This document shows, piece after piece, positions 1-7,981 of a stretch of DNA of 64,000 bases. The position numbers and the translations under genes are program-made. The notes under the pieces were generated by a model. That model did no database searches and was not told the DNA's origin. It saw only the letters and a list, made by a program, of their open reading frames with translations. The DNA lies in the NCBI RefSeq assembly GCF_010093045.1, contig NZ_CP048115.1, positions 1,798,001-1,862,000 of the forward strand, written 5' to 3'. The DNA comes from Mucilaginibacter sp. 14171R-50. GTDB taxonomy: Bacteria > Bacteroidota > Bacteroidia > Sphingobacteriales > Sphingobacteriaceae. Numbering within the stretch: the first letter of the stretch is position 1; each line of letters begins with the position of its first letter.

Positions 1-351
1 ATTGATGATAAAACCGGCACCCCTGTAAACGTACTGGCAATTGAGGATGGTGTAGTAATAGCGTGTAGTAGTCAATGGGAACCGGCAAGCACCATGCGTG
101 GCGGCAAATTTATCTGGGTGTATCACCCCGAAGGTTTTATATCCTATTACGCCCATAACCAGGTAATATTTGTGCAACCCGGCGATGGGGTTAAGCAAGG
201 CCAAAAAATAGCCGAGGTTGGCCGTACCGGGCTTAATGCTTATAAGAAACGCTCGCCTACCCATTTGCACTTTTCCGCCTTTCATATAAAGGATGGGCTG
301 CCCGTACCTTTTAACCCTTACCGGCAACTGGTTAAATCAACAGCACAATGA
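1..351 (+). CDS. M23 family metallopeptidase, C-terminal part (5' end outside window)
   Basis: The reading frame is open from the first base, so the gene is cut by the window edge; the 116 visible residues are the C-terminal half of a lysostaphin/LytM-type peptidase domain. It shows the beta-sheet pattern of the family (V-L-A-I-E-D-G-V-V), a YYAHN segment and the metal-binding HxH motif in THLHFS near residue 96. Enzymes of this family cut peptidoglycan cross-bridges in the periplasm, or act as catalytically dead regulators; HxH is intact here, but the upstream zinc-ligand region lies outside the window. The stop overlaps the next start (ATGA), so the two genes are probably translationally coupled. 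Confidence 0.85.
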   Translation: MDDKTGTPVNVLAIEDGVVIACSSQWEPASTMRGGKFIWVYHPEGFISYYAHNQVIFVQPGDGVKQGQKIAEVGRTGLNAYKKRSPTHLHFSAFHIKDGLPVPFNPYRQLVKSTAQ

Positions 352-1103
352 AAAATATCTTATCCCTGGTATTACTAATTGCAACCATGGCATTTGCCCC
401 GGACAATGTGCGCACCCGCTTTAAGCCATCGGCAGGGTATAACCATGTTGCTGTTGCTCCGGGTAGCTTTGGGGCTTACCTGCAAACCCTTCGGCTTAAA
501 CCAGCGGGAACGCACACGAGAACTTACACCGGCAGTATTGCCCATACCGACCCTTATACCGCCGCAGTAATTGATATGAGTATTGGTACACAAGACCTCC
601 AGCAATGCGCCGATGCCGTAATGCGCCTGCGAGCCGAATACTTGTACCAACAGGGAAATTACAATGCCATTGCCTTTAATTTTACCAGTGGGTTTAAATG
701 CGACTATACCCACTATGCCAACGGTTACCGCTACGCTAACGAGCGGTGGGTATTACGGGGTAAAAAGGATTACAGCTACCCTAACTTTCTACGATACATG
801 AACCTGGTGTTCTCTTATGCCGGCACACTATCGCTTCAAAAAGAACTGAAGCCCGTTACCAACCCTAACGATATAAAAGCTGGTGACGTCTTTATAAAAG
901 GTGGCTCGCCGGGGCATTGTTTTATAGTGATGGATGTTACCGAGAATGCCGCCCATAAAAAGCAGTTCCTGCTGGCGCAAAGCTTTATGCCCGCTCAAAA
1001 TATACAGGTGCTGCAAAACGGATCACCGTGGTTTAGTCTGGATACAATAGCAGACATACCTTATGGCGAATTGGTGAATTTTAAATATTTAAAAAGATTT
1101 TGA
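348..1103 (+). CDS. DUF4846 domain-containing protein, exported
   Basis: A 251-residue protein beginning with a short hydrophobic signal-like stretch (residues 1-17), so probably periplasmic. The body matches DUF4846 as I remember it: an N-terminal AGYNHV...GSFGAYLQ region, a central Y-x-x-G-N-Y-x-x-I segment followed by FTSGFKCDY, and a C-terminal K-A-G-D-V-F-I-K-G-G-S-P-G-H half reminiscent of NlpC/P60-like proteins. Biochemical function is unknown to me. It overlaps the upstream M23 peptidase gene by four bases, which suggests a joint role in the cell wall (inference). Confidence 0.8.
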   Translation: MKNILSLVLLIATMAFAPDNVRTRFKPSAGYNHVAVAPGSFGAYLQTLRLKPAGTHTRTYTGSIAHTDPYTAAVIDMSIGTQDLQQCADAVMRLRAEYLYQQGNYNAIAFNFTSGFKCDYTHYANGYRYANERWVLRGKKDYSYPNFLRYMNLVFSYAGTLSLQKELKPVTNPNDIKAGDVFIKGGSPGHCFIVMDVTENAAHKKQFLLAQSFMPAQNIQVLQNGSPWFSLDTIADIPYGELVNFKYLKRF

Positions 1104-1152
1104 TGAGCTGCGAAAGCAATCAACAATTTTTTGATTTGCCTGTTATCATATC

Positions 1153-1404
1153 ATGACAACACCTGCAAACAACCACGATAAGCCGTCGCCATCTGATACG
1201 CCCACAGATAGGCCTAACGATGAAGGCCACAAAAGTGTAGTGAAAAATAGGGATAAGGAATATCATGCTGACGAGCCGGAGCAGGAAAACGTAGCGAAGT
1301 ATTACGAGAACCGCGAACAGCCTGTAACGCCGGTTAAGACCCCGCCCGCTGATGATCAGCCCGACGCATCAGATGATGACGCCCGCCGGCTGGAATCTAA
1401 ATAA
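1153..1404 (+). CDS. Small acidic hydrophilic protein, unknown function
   Basis: An 83-residue ORF with ATG start, rich in Asp, Glu, Pro, Asn and Lys, with no hydrophobic segment and no Cys. It looks intrinsically disordered. Similar short disordered proteins are common in Sphingobacteriaceae, but I cannot assign a family. It lies 49 bases after the DUF4846 gene on the same strand and is followed immediately by a palindromic repeat. Codon use resembles its neighbours, which supports a real gene, but there is no motif to prove it. Confidence 0.55.
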   Translation: MTTPANNHDKPSPSDTPTDRPNDEGHKSVVKNRDKEYHADEPEQENVAKYYENREQPVTPVKTPPADDQPDASDDDARRLESK

Positions 1405-1420
1405 CGCGCGTTCGGGGAAA

Positions 1421-1455
1421 GCCTCACCTAAATCCTCTCCAAAGGAGAGGACTTT
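1421..1455. repeat. Dispersed palindrome, CTCTCC family
   Basis: Palindromic core CCTCTCCAAAGGAGAGG preceded by GCCTCACCTAAAT. The 35 bases are identical to the reverse complement of 26991-27025, the right end of the DUF559 insertion in icmF. It lies between the convergent 83-residue ORF and the ABC exporter gene. Confidence 0.9.
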
Positions 1456-1470
1456 CATCTAACCTCTAAA

Positions 1471-3336
1471 CTATAACAAGGGCTTAGCTATGCCGGCCGA
1501 ATTAAATTGCAGATCGTACAGTTTGCGGTAGTAGCCATTTTCTATACGCAGTAATTCCTGGTGAGTGCCCATTTCTTTTATCTCGCCGTGGTCAAGCACG
1601 ATGATCTTGTCGGCATTTTGTATGGTTGATAAGCGGTGGGCTATTACAATAGCTGTACGGCCCTGCATCAGCTTGTTAATGGCATTTTGTATCAGCAGCT
1701 CGGTTTCGGTATCTACGGATGAGGTAGCTTCATCTAAAACCAGTATAGCGGGGTTATACACCAGCGCACGGATAAACGAGATCAGCTGCGCCTGCCCTGC
1801 CGAAAGGGTTGCCCCGCGCTCCATCACATTATAATCGTATCCGCCCGGCAGGCGCTCAATAAACTCATGCGCGCCCACATCTTTTGCTGCCGCGATAATT
1901 TCGTCGCGCGTTATGGCGGTATTGTTCAGGCTGATGTTGTTGCCGATGGTATCGGTAAACAAAAATACGTCCTGTATAACCGTAGCTATCCGCGATCGCA
2001 GGTAATCTACCTTATACTCGCGTATGTCGTGCCCGTCAACCTTAACCTCACCCCGGCCAATATCATAAAAGCGGTTAAGGATGTTGATGGTGGACGATTT
2101 GCCCGCCCCGGTTGCGCCAACCAGTGCCAGGGTTTCGCCGGGTTTAATATGAAAGTTTATGTCCTTTAGTACCCAGTTCTCATCATTATAAGCAAACCAA
2201 ACGTTGTTAAACTCAATTTCGCCGTTTAAGGCCGGCGGCGCAAGCTTACCTTCGTCGATAGCAACCTCATCGGTATCTAAAACCTTAAATATCCTGTCGG
2301 CGCCTACCATACCCATTTGCAGCGTGTTAAATTTATCGGCCAGTTGGCGTATCGGCCTGAAAAGCATGTTGAGCAGCACAATAAACCCCGTAATAACGCC
2401 GGGAGTGATACCATTAGGCGATGCCGACAGCGCGTGCATCTGCTGATCGTTCAGGATGCGTTTACAGCCATACCAAACCAAAAGCGCTATACAAATGGCA
2501 AACAAGATCTCGACCACTGGGAAGAAGATAGAATAGTACCAGTTTGAGCGGATGTTGGCATCGCGGTATTTTAAATTGACCGCTTTAAACTTGCGCATTT
2601 CCTGCTCTTCGCGGGCAAAGTATTGTATAATGCTGATACCGCTGATGTGTTCGGCCAGAAAGGTATTTAACTGGGCTACCTGCGTGCGCACTTCCTGGAA
2701 GGACGATTTTATCGCTTCCTTAAAAACATATGTAGATGCAAAAAGCAGCGGCATGGGTATCAGTGTAATGAGCGCCAGTTTCCAGTCCTGCCAAAGCATG
2801 TACCCGATAACGGCAAATACCAGCAGCATATCGCCCATAATGGAGATGAGTCCTTCCGAAAAAATATCGGCGATGGTCTCCAGGTCAGACACGGTACGCG
2901 TAATCAGCATCCCGATAGGTGTACGGTCAAAATATTTTAACCGCAAGCTGGTGATGTGGTTAAAAATATCTACTCTCAGGTCGCGGATAACCGACTGCCC
3001 CAACGAGTTGGTCAGATAGGTTTGGTAATATTGCGCAACAGTTTGGATAAGCAGCTGAGTGATCATCAGCCCAACCATAAAAACCAGGCCGTTGTAGTTG
3101 TTGCCCAATATCTCCTTATCAAGCGTTTTTTGTATCAGGATGGGCTGTACCAAAGCAATGCCCGCCAAAAAAATGGTAAGCAATGCCGCTATGATAAATG
3201 TGCCATTATAAGGCTTAACATAGCGCATAACCCTCCCCAGCAATTTCCAGTCGAGCGCCTTACCTGTAACTACAGCAGCCCCCCCACCCCCTGAAGGGGG
3301 AGTTTTTGAAGTATCTTTTTTATTGTCTTTACTCAT
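1471..3336 (-). CDS. ABC transporter, fused permease and ATP-binding (MsbA-like exporter)
   Basis: A 621-residue half-transporter that works as a homodimer in the inner membrane and exports lipids, drugs or peptides; the substrate cannot be told. Residues 40-335 form the six-helix ABC transmembrane domain, residues 375-610 the nucleotide-binding domain. Walker A GATGAGKSS (near residue 409), Q-loop VIQDVF, signature LSAGQ (near 508), Walker B LVLDEATSSVD and the switch His in IAHRLST are all intact. The gene starts three bases after truA, so they share a transcript. Residues 11-20 (TPPSGGGGAA) are encoded by a G/C-rich repeat that also occurs in truA, so the N-terminal tail is partly repeat-derived. 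Confidence 0.93.
   Translation of the reverse strand: MSKDNKKDTSKTPPSGGGGAAVVTGKALDWKLLGRVMRYVKPYNGTFIIAALLTIFLAGIALVQPILIQKTLDKEILGNNYNGLVFMVGLMITQLLIQTVAQYYQTYLTNSLGQSVIRDLRVDIFNHITSLRLKYFDRTPIGMLITRTVSDLETIADIFSEGLISIMGDMLLVFAVIGYMLWQDWKLALITLIPMPLLFASTYVFKEAIKSSFQEVRTQVAQLNTFLAEHISGISIIQYFAREEQEMRKFKAVNLKYRDANIRSNWYYSIFFPVVEILFAICIALLVWYGCKRILNDQQMHALSASPNGITPGVITGFIVLLNMLFRPIRQLADKFNTLQMGMVGADRIFKVLDTDEVAIDEGKLAPPALNGEIEFNNVWFAYNDENWVLKDINFHIKPGETLALVGATGAGKSSTINILNRFYDIGRGEVKVDGHDIREYKVDYLRSRIATVIQDVFLFTDTIGNNISLNNTAITRDEIIAAAKDVGAHEFIERLPGGYDYNVMERGATLSAGQAQLISFIRALVYNPAILVLDEATSSVDTETELLIQNAINKLMQGRTAIVIAHRLSTIQNADKIIVLDHGEIKEMGTHQELLRIENGYYRKLYDLQFNSAGIAKPLL
3279..3312. repeat. Half-copy of CCCCCTGAAGGGGG repeat inside ABC exporter gene
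   Basis: The sequence ACCCCCTGAAGGGGGA followed by GTTTTTGAAGT lies inside codons of the exporter's N-terminal tail. Positions 3287-3312 match 3885-3910 in truA with one mismatch in 26 bases. Confidence 0.8.
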
Positions 3337-3339
3337 TTA

Positions 3340-4146
3340 TTAAGTCAAATTTGTTCCCCTTTCAGGGTTAGGGGCTATATAAGGGTACCTTACTTCTGTT
3401 AAATACAAGCCGCACGCCGGTACGCTCATTCCCGCGTTGCGGCGGCTTTTACTTTCGATGATGTTGCGGATATCTTCCGGCTGCATTTCACCACGCCCCA
3501 CCATGATCAGCGTGCCCACTATGGCCCGCACCATGTTACGCAAAAACCTGTCGGCAGAGATATGAAAAACGATGCCGTTTTCCGTCTCCGCCCATTCCGC
3601 TTTTACAATTTTACAATTATTGGTTTTAACCTGTGTATTACTTTTACTAAAACAGCTAAAATCTGAGTATTCCATGATAATTGCCGCCGCCCGGTTCATC
3701 AGTTCCAAATTTGGCCTGTCGCGCAGCAGCCAGGAGTAGCCGTGCAAAAACGGATCTTTTTCGAAGTGGATATGGTACGCGTACGAGCGCAGGGTAGCGT
3801 CGAACCGTGCGTGCGCATCAGCATGTACTGGGATGATATTTTTTACGGCGATAGCATGCGGCAGCAGGGCGTTTAACCCCCTAACCCCCTGAAGGGGGAA
3901 TTTTTGAAGTGCTTCTTCAGCGCCCCCTTCAGGGGGGTGGGGGGTAATATGCGCATAATACTCTTTAGCATGCACGCCGGTATCTGTACGGCCGCAGCCG
4001 GTGGTTTCTATGGGTTGGCGCAGCAGGGTTGTCAGCGCTTTATCCAATAACTCTTGTACGGTAACGGCATTTGGCTGCACCTGCCAACCGTGATAGTTGG
4101 TGCCATCGTAACTTAGCTCAATAAAATATCGCTGGGTGTTGGCCAC
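3340..4146 (-). CDS. truA: tRNA pseudouridine(38-40) synthase TruA
   Basis: A 268-residue pseudouridine synthase that converts U38-U40 of the anticodon arm of tRNAs. The catalytic Asp lies in GRTDTGVHA (residues 52-60, Asp55), and the family C-terminal core SRRNAGMSVPACGLYL is present. The start codon appears to be GTG. Residues 67-91 (HPPEGGAEEALQKF and following) sit between the TruA strand KEYYAH and the normal helix NALLP; they are encoded by a complete palindromic repeat unit and have no counterpart in TruA as I know it. The frame is kept, so the enzyme probably tolerates the extra loop. It is the first gene of an operon with the ABC exporter. Confidence 0.95.
   Translation of the reverse strand: MANTQRYFIELSYDGTNYHGWQVQPNAVTVQELLDKALTTLLRQPIETTGCGRTDTGVHAKEYYAHITPHPPEGGAEEALQKFPLQGVRGLNALLPHAIAVKNIIPVHADAHARFDATLRSYAYHIHFEKDPFLHGYSWLLRDRPNLELMNRAAAIIMEYSDFSCFSKSNTQVKTNNCKIVKAEWAETENGIVFHISADRFLRNMVRAIVGTLIMVGRGEMQPEDIRNIIESKSRRNAGMSVPACGLYLTEVRYPYIAPNPERGTNLT
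3873..3947. repeat. Complete REPIN-like unit inserted in frame in truA
   Basis: Two inverted palindromes (AACCCCCTGAAGGGGGAA on the left, CGCCCCCTTCAGGGGGGT on the right) flank a spacer of about 20 bases. The whole unit of about 75 bases is read through as TruA residues 67-91. Confidence 0.85.
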
Positions 4147-4177
4147 GGTACAAAGTTAACATCATTTGGCAAACTTA

Positions 4178-4534
4178 TTATTTTGTGAATTCTACGCTTT
4201 TTAGTAGTCCGGAATTCGTATCAATCCCCACCCTATAGCAGGCCAACGAGTTTGCATAAATTTCATTGCCCCAGGAAGTAAATCCGACATACAAATCATC
4301 TTCAAAACACAAGTTAGGCACAGATAAAAACCATTCTACATCAAGAGTTCTGCTTAAACAATATAAATTTGACTTGGCCCGATATTCAAAGTTAAAGGGG
4401 GCTTCACAAACCAAGACCCGGCCGTCTGCTAATATTTCTACCTCGTAGAAACTGGTAGAGAGTGGCGAATGCTTTTTAATGACTCCAAATTCGTCAATAA
4501 AACTTATCACATTACGTAGAAAATCTATTTTCAT
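4178..4534 (-). CDS. Hypothetical protein, 118 residues
   Basis: An ATG-initiated ORF of 118 residues, apparently soluble, with alternating hydrophobic/charged strands (YEVEILADGRVLVCEAPF, DDLYVGFTSWGNEIYANS) suggesting an all-beta or alpha/beta fold. I recognise no family. It is more AT-rich than truA downstream of it. It is separated from truA by only 31 bases and could be cotranscribed, but its composition suggests a later arrival. Function unknown. Confidence 0.6.
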   Translation of the reverse strand: MKIDFLRNVISFIDEFGVIKKHSPLSTSFYEVEILADGRVLVCEAPFNFEYRAKSNLYCLSRTLDVEWFLSVPNLCFEDDLYVGFTSWGNEIYANSLACYRVGIDTNSGLLKSVEFTK

Positions 4535-4567
4535 ATAATTGAAAAATAAAAGTAATTAAAAAGCATT

Positions 4568-4575
4568 TATCTTTG
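4568..4575 (+). promoter_or_regulatory. Promoter -7 box (TATCTTTG) of the DUF4293 gene
   Basis: Matches the Bacteroidota primary-sigma -7 consensus TAnnTTTG, 25 bases before the ATG. No clear -33 TTG at the usual spacing. Confidence 0.45.
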
Positions 4576-4600
4576 TTTCAATCTACAACCCTTAAAAAAA

Positions 4601-5068
4601 ATGCTACAACGTATCCAATCCATATACCTGCTGTTTGCTTCATTAGTACTTTTTGCGCTCTTCATATTCCCGCTCGCACATAACATTTTTGTGGGCGGTA
4701 AACTGGTGAACGTATCTGTTACCGGCGTTTACGAAATTGTTAACGGGCAGGATAAGCAAATACAGCAATTTTTGGCGCTTACCATTATTACTGTTATTGC
4801 CGCGCTTATACCTTTTGCGGTTATCTTTTTATACAAAAACCGCAAACAGCAAATAGCACTTTGTTACAGCGCCATACTGCTGCTTATAGGCTACAGTTTT
4901 TGGATGGCGCAAACCGTTAAAAAAGTGGTTGGCCAAATTCAGCTGGAATATAAGAACATGGGTATTGGCCTGTTTTTAACCTCGCTGAGCATCATACTCA
5001 TCATATTCGCGGTTAAAGCCATCCAACGCGACGAAAAGCTTGTAAAATCGGCCGACAGGCTGCGGTAA
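4601..5068 (+). CDS. DUF4293 family membrane protein
   Basis: A 155-residue protein with four predicted membrane segments (about residues 7-27, 57-80, 85-105 and 122-142), starting MLQRIQSIYLL as is typical of DUF4293, a family confined, to my knowledge, to Bacteroidota. The short loop after helix 1 (VGGKLVNVSVTGVYEI) probably faces the periplasm. Function is unknown. It stands alone, convergent with the MoxR gene, and has its own TAnnTTTG promoter box. Confidence 0.85.
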   Translation: MLQRIQSIYLLFASLVLFALFIFPLAHNIFVGGKLVNVSVTGVYEIVNGQDKQIQQFLALTIITVIAALIPFAVIFLYKNRKQQIALCYSAILLLIGYSFWMAQTVKKVVGQIQLEYKNMGIGLFLTSLSIILIIFAVKAIQRDEKLVKSADRLR

Positions 5069-5092
5069 ACTGCATGGCAAATAAAGCCGGGT

Positions 5093-6130
5093 TTATAGCC
5101 CGCCTTTACGTTCTGTTACCTTTAGCAGTTCGGCGGTTACTTTATCTGATGTGATGCCCTCGGCTTCGGCTTTAAAATTCATTAATATACGGTGCCTTAA
5201 AACAGCAGGCGCCATGGCGTGGATATCCTCCATCACAACCGAATAACGGCCTTTTAGCAATGCCCTCGCTTTAGCGGTAAGTATCAGTGCCTGCCCTGCG
5301 CGCGGGCCGGCGCCCCAGCGTACCCATTCTTTTACGTAAGCTGTATTAGTGGTATCGGGCCGGGTAGCGCGGATCACCTCACTAACGTATCGGGTAAGGT
5401 CTTCATTGATAGTTACCTGCCTTACCAGCGCCTGGGCCTGTATAATTTCGTCAGCGGTGATCACGGCCTGCACATCTGCCTTTTGGCTGCCCGTGGTGCG
5501 ATTCAATATCGCGAACTCTTCATCCGGGGTTGGGTAGCCAATCTTGATCAGCAGCAAAAACCTGTCGAGCTGTGCCTCGGGCAATGGGTATGTACCAGCC
5601 TGTTCAATGGGGTTTTGCGTAGCCAGGATAAAAAAAGGTTTATCCAGCGGATAGGTTTGCCCGCCGTAGGTAACCTCAAACTCCTGCATGGCTTCCAGCA
5701 GGGCCGACTGCGTTTTGGGCGGCGTACGGTTTATCTCGTCTGCCAGTATAATGTTGGCAAACAACGGGCCTTTATTGAATTTAAAGAAGCGCCTTCCGGT
5801 GGCATGGTCTTCCTCCAGTATCTCGGTACCTATGATATCCGTAGGCATCAGGTCGGGCGTAAACTGTATGCGCCTGAACGACAGGTGCAACGCCTGCGAC
5901 ATGGTTTTAACGATCAGCGTTTTAGCCAGACCGGGCACACCCTCAAGCAGGCAATGCCCTCCGGCCAAAAATGCAACCAGCAGTTCGTCCAGTATAGCAT
6001 CCTGCCCAACAATTACCTTTTGTATCTCGGCTTTTAATGCCGGTAATTTTTGCAGCAGGGCATTTATGTTTTTTTCGGTCAGTTCCAATGTGTTATCAAT
6101 TATATAACTGTCAGCGTTTTTATTACTCAC
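5093..6130 (-). CDS. MoxR family AAA+ ATPase
   Basis: A 345-residue AAA+ ATPase of the MoxR/RavA class. Walker A GVPGLAKT (residues 64-71), Walker B IILADEINR (127-135), the family stretch TPPKTQSALLEAMQE and sensor region ATQNPIEQAGTYPLPEAQLDRF are all present. MoxR ATPases act as chaperones for the assembly or activation of metal-dependent or VWA-domain proteins. In Bacteroidota they usually precede DUF58 and VWA genes; here the DUF4159 and RDD genes, which are frequent partners, lie on the other strand just upstream. Confidence 0.93.
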   Translation of the reverse strand: MSNKNADSYIIDNTLELTEKNINALLQKLPALKAEIQKVIVGQDAILDELLVAFLAGGHCLLEGVPGLAKTLIVKTMSQALHLSFRRIQFTPDLMPTDIIGTEILEEDHATGRRFFKFNKGPLFANIILADEINRTPPKTQSALLEAMQEFEVTYGGQTYPLDKPFFILATQNPIEQAGTYPLPEAQLDRFLLLIKIGYPTPDEEFAILNRTTGSQKADVQAVITADEIIQAQALVRQVTINEDLTRYVSEVIRATRPDTTNTAYVKEWVRWGAGPRAGQALILTAKARALLKGRYSVVMEDIHAMAPAVLRHRILMNFKAEAEGITSDKVTAELLKVTERKGGL

Positions 6131-6147
6131 CCGGTCTTAGCTTCGCC

Positions 6148-6214
6148 CGACCACCCTCTCTGCTGCGCAAAGGGGGTTTTTCTCGCCGTCCTTCGGTAAG
6201 GGTTGGGGTGAGGC
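6148..6214. repeat. Dispersed repeat, CTGCTGCGCAAAG family
   Basis: Contains CGACCACCCTCTCTGCTGCG at the left and GGTTGGGGTGAGGCT at the right, with a small inner hairpin (GCCGTCCTTCGGTAAGG). Related units lie at 31131-31245 and 57251-57425. Confidence 0.65.
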
Positions 6215-6374
6215 TCTGAGGCTACAAGATATTATGCTTTTAACTAAATACCATGCTTTTTTATAAAAATCACGCTAAAGTATCTAAAACTTTACACCCT
6301 GTTATGTTTATTAATAATAGCGGGCAATATTTTTGTTTAATTTTAGTCCCGATATCTATTGGGATCGGCGGCAA

Positions 6375-7001
6375 ATGGCATACGGGCAAAAATTCACTTT
6401 TACAAGGTTAAGCTACCACAGCGGCGATTGGGACACCGACCAGCGTATGCCGTCAAACCTGCTTAACTCTTTGCTTGAATATACCACTATCCCCATTGAT
6501 ACCGCCGAAAAGGTGATCCCCCTGAGCAGTGAGGATATTTTTAATTACCCTTTTTGTTATCTGAGCGGCCACAAACTGGTGCAGTTTGACGCTAAGGAGA
6601 AAGCCAACTTTAAAAAATATGTACAAAACGGCGGCTTTGTTTTTGTTGACGATTGCAACCACGATATCGACGGGCTGTTCGCCAAATCATTCGAGGCGCA
6701 AATGGCGGCATTGTTTGGGCCAACAGCCCTGAAGAAGATACCCAATACCCATAAGCTGTACAGTTCGTTCTTTAAGTTTGATAAAGGGCCGCCAACAACC
6801 GCCTTTGAACTGAACGGATGGGGCGACGACCTGGTACACGATTACCTGAAAGCCATTGAAATAAATGGCCGCATAGGCGTATTGTACAGCAGTAAGGATT
6901 ACGGCTGCGAGTGGGATTACGACTTCCGCAACAAGCGTTTCCTGGCCGAAGACAATACCAAATTTGGGGTAAACATTATTGTTTACGCCATGAATTCGTA
7001 A
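6375..7001 (+). CDS. DUF4159 domain-containing protein
   Basis: A 208-residue protein matching DUF4159: FTFTRLSYHSGDWDTD near the start, then YPFCYLSGHKLVQF, the glycine-rich GGFVFVDDCNHD and a C-terminal NIIVYAM. DUF4159 proteins have a glutamine-amidotransferase-like fold and in Bacteroidota often sit with MoxR-type ATPases; no reaction is known to me. I chose the ATG at 6375; the frame is open from a TTG at 6333, but the 14 extra residues do not fit the family N-terminus. It is followed 33 bases later by the RDD gene. Confidence 0.85.
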   Translation: MAYGQKFTFTRLSYHSGDWDTDQRMPSNLLNSLLEYTTIPIDTAEKVIPLSSEDIFNYPFCYLSGHKLVQFDAKEKANFKKYVQNGGFVFVDDCNHDIDGLFAKSFEAQMAALFGPTALKKIPNTHKLYSSFFKFDKGPPTTAFELNGWGDDLVHDYLKAIEINGRIGVLYSSKDYGCEWDYDFRNKRFLAEDNTKFGVNIIVYAMNS

Positions 7002-7034
7002 TTAGCATTATATTTATCGGGATTTAAAATTTAC

Positions 7035-7664
7035 ATGACAGAAGGCTACTATATATCTATAAACGACCGCGAAGAAGGCCCTTATACGCTTGAAGAATTG
7101 CTGGGTATGCACCTTGAGTTGGATACCATGGTGCTATCGCCGCTGGGCGGCGACTGGCAGCGGGCATCTGACCTGCCCGAACTATTCGACTACTTTGAAG
7201 CGCAGGGCTTTTATTTCCCTACCGAGGATAATCTGGCCGGATTTTGGTGGCGCCTGCTGGCTTACGTTATCGATTCGGTGATCGTATCCAACCTGCTGTC
7301 GCTTGTTACGGGTGATATTACCGCGCCTATTTATAAAAAGATGTTAGATAATACCCTCACCAAAGAGGATATGCCCCTGTTTTTCCAGGTTACCCTAATG
7401 AACTTTTTGGTGTTTGCCTTTTACAACGCCATTTGCGAGGCCACCCCGCTGCAAGGCAGCCCGGGCAAAAAAATATGCCGCCTGGTGGTTGTAGATACCG
7501 ACGGCCGCAGGCTGAGCATGGGCCGGGCGCTGCTACGTAACCTCAGCAAGTTTCTTTCGCAGATCGTTTTCCTGGTGGGCTACCTTGCCATTTTATGGGA
7601 CGACCACAAGCAGGCCTGGCACGATAAGATAGCCCGCACCTATGTGCTGGTACGGAACAGGTAG
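7035..7664 (+). CDS. RDD family membrane protein with N-terminal GYF_2 domain
   Basis: A 209-residue protein. Residues 4-55 (YYISINDREEGPYTLEEL ... LFDYF) look like a GYF_2 domain, a small peptide-binding module. Residues 68-205 form an RDD membrane domain with three hydrophobic segments and the family signature GFWWRLLAYVIDS, then SPGKKICRLVVVDTDG. RDD proteins have been linked to ion or solute transport, but the substrate is not predictable. It forms a probable two-gene unit with the DUF4159 gene. Confidence 0.87.
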   Translation: MTEGYYISINDREEGPYTLEELLGMHLELDTMVLSPLGGDWQRASDLPELFDYFEAQGFYFPTEDNLAGFWWRLLAYVIDSVIVSNLLSLVTGDITAPIYKKMLDNTLTKEDMPLFFQVTLMNFLVFAFYNAICEATPLQGSPGKKICRLVVVDTDGRRLSMGRALLRNLSKFLSQIVFLVGYLAILWDDHKQAWHDKIARTYVLVRNR

Positions 7665-7701
7665 ATGTGCAGGTGTGCGGATATGCAGACGATTTTTGCC
7701 C

Positions 7702-7978
7702 TGTTGGTGTTGTCACCAACAAGCCGCCATGCTAAAGCGGTCGGTTATCCGTCTAAAGGTTGTTGGTGACAACACCAACAACGGCGAATACCAACAAGCC
7801 GCAATGCTAAAAGCGTGTCGGTTATCTGTCTAAAAGGTTGTTGGTGACAACACCAACAACGGCGAATACCAACAAGCCGCCATGCTAAAAGCGTGTCGGT
7901 TACCTGTCTAAAGGTTGTTGGTGACAACACCAACAACGGCGAAAAGGTTGTTGGTGACAACACCAACAACGGCGAATA
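7702..7978. repeat. Tandem hairpin array
   Basis: The core GTTGTTGGTGACAACACC plus AACAAC folds into a 10-bp stem with a 4-base loop. Cores start at about 7760, 7838, 7915 and 7948, the first three spaced 78 and 77 bases apart, with a related inverted core at 7702-7723. The intervening 50 bases (GCTAAAAGCGTGTCGGTTA and flanks) are also repeated. The array lies between the convergent RDD and TPR genes. It may serve as a bidirectional terminator, but no U-tract follows the stems. Confidence 0.85.
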
Positions 7979-7981
7979 GAA

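Noticed and set aside
7745..7969. CRISPR-like periodicity and a 74-residue minus-strand ORF in the hairpin array
   Set aside because: The units are 77-78 bases and the intervening sequences are themselves repeated, not unique spacers; no cas genes. The ORF is repeat-derived.
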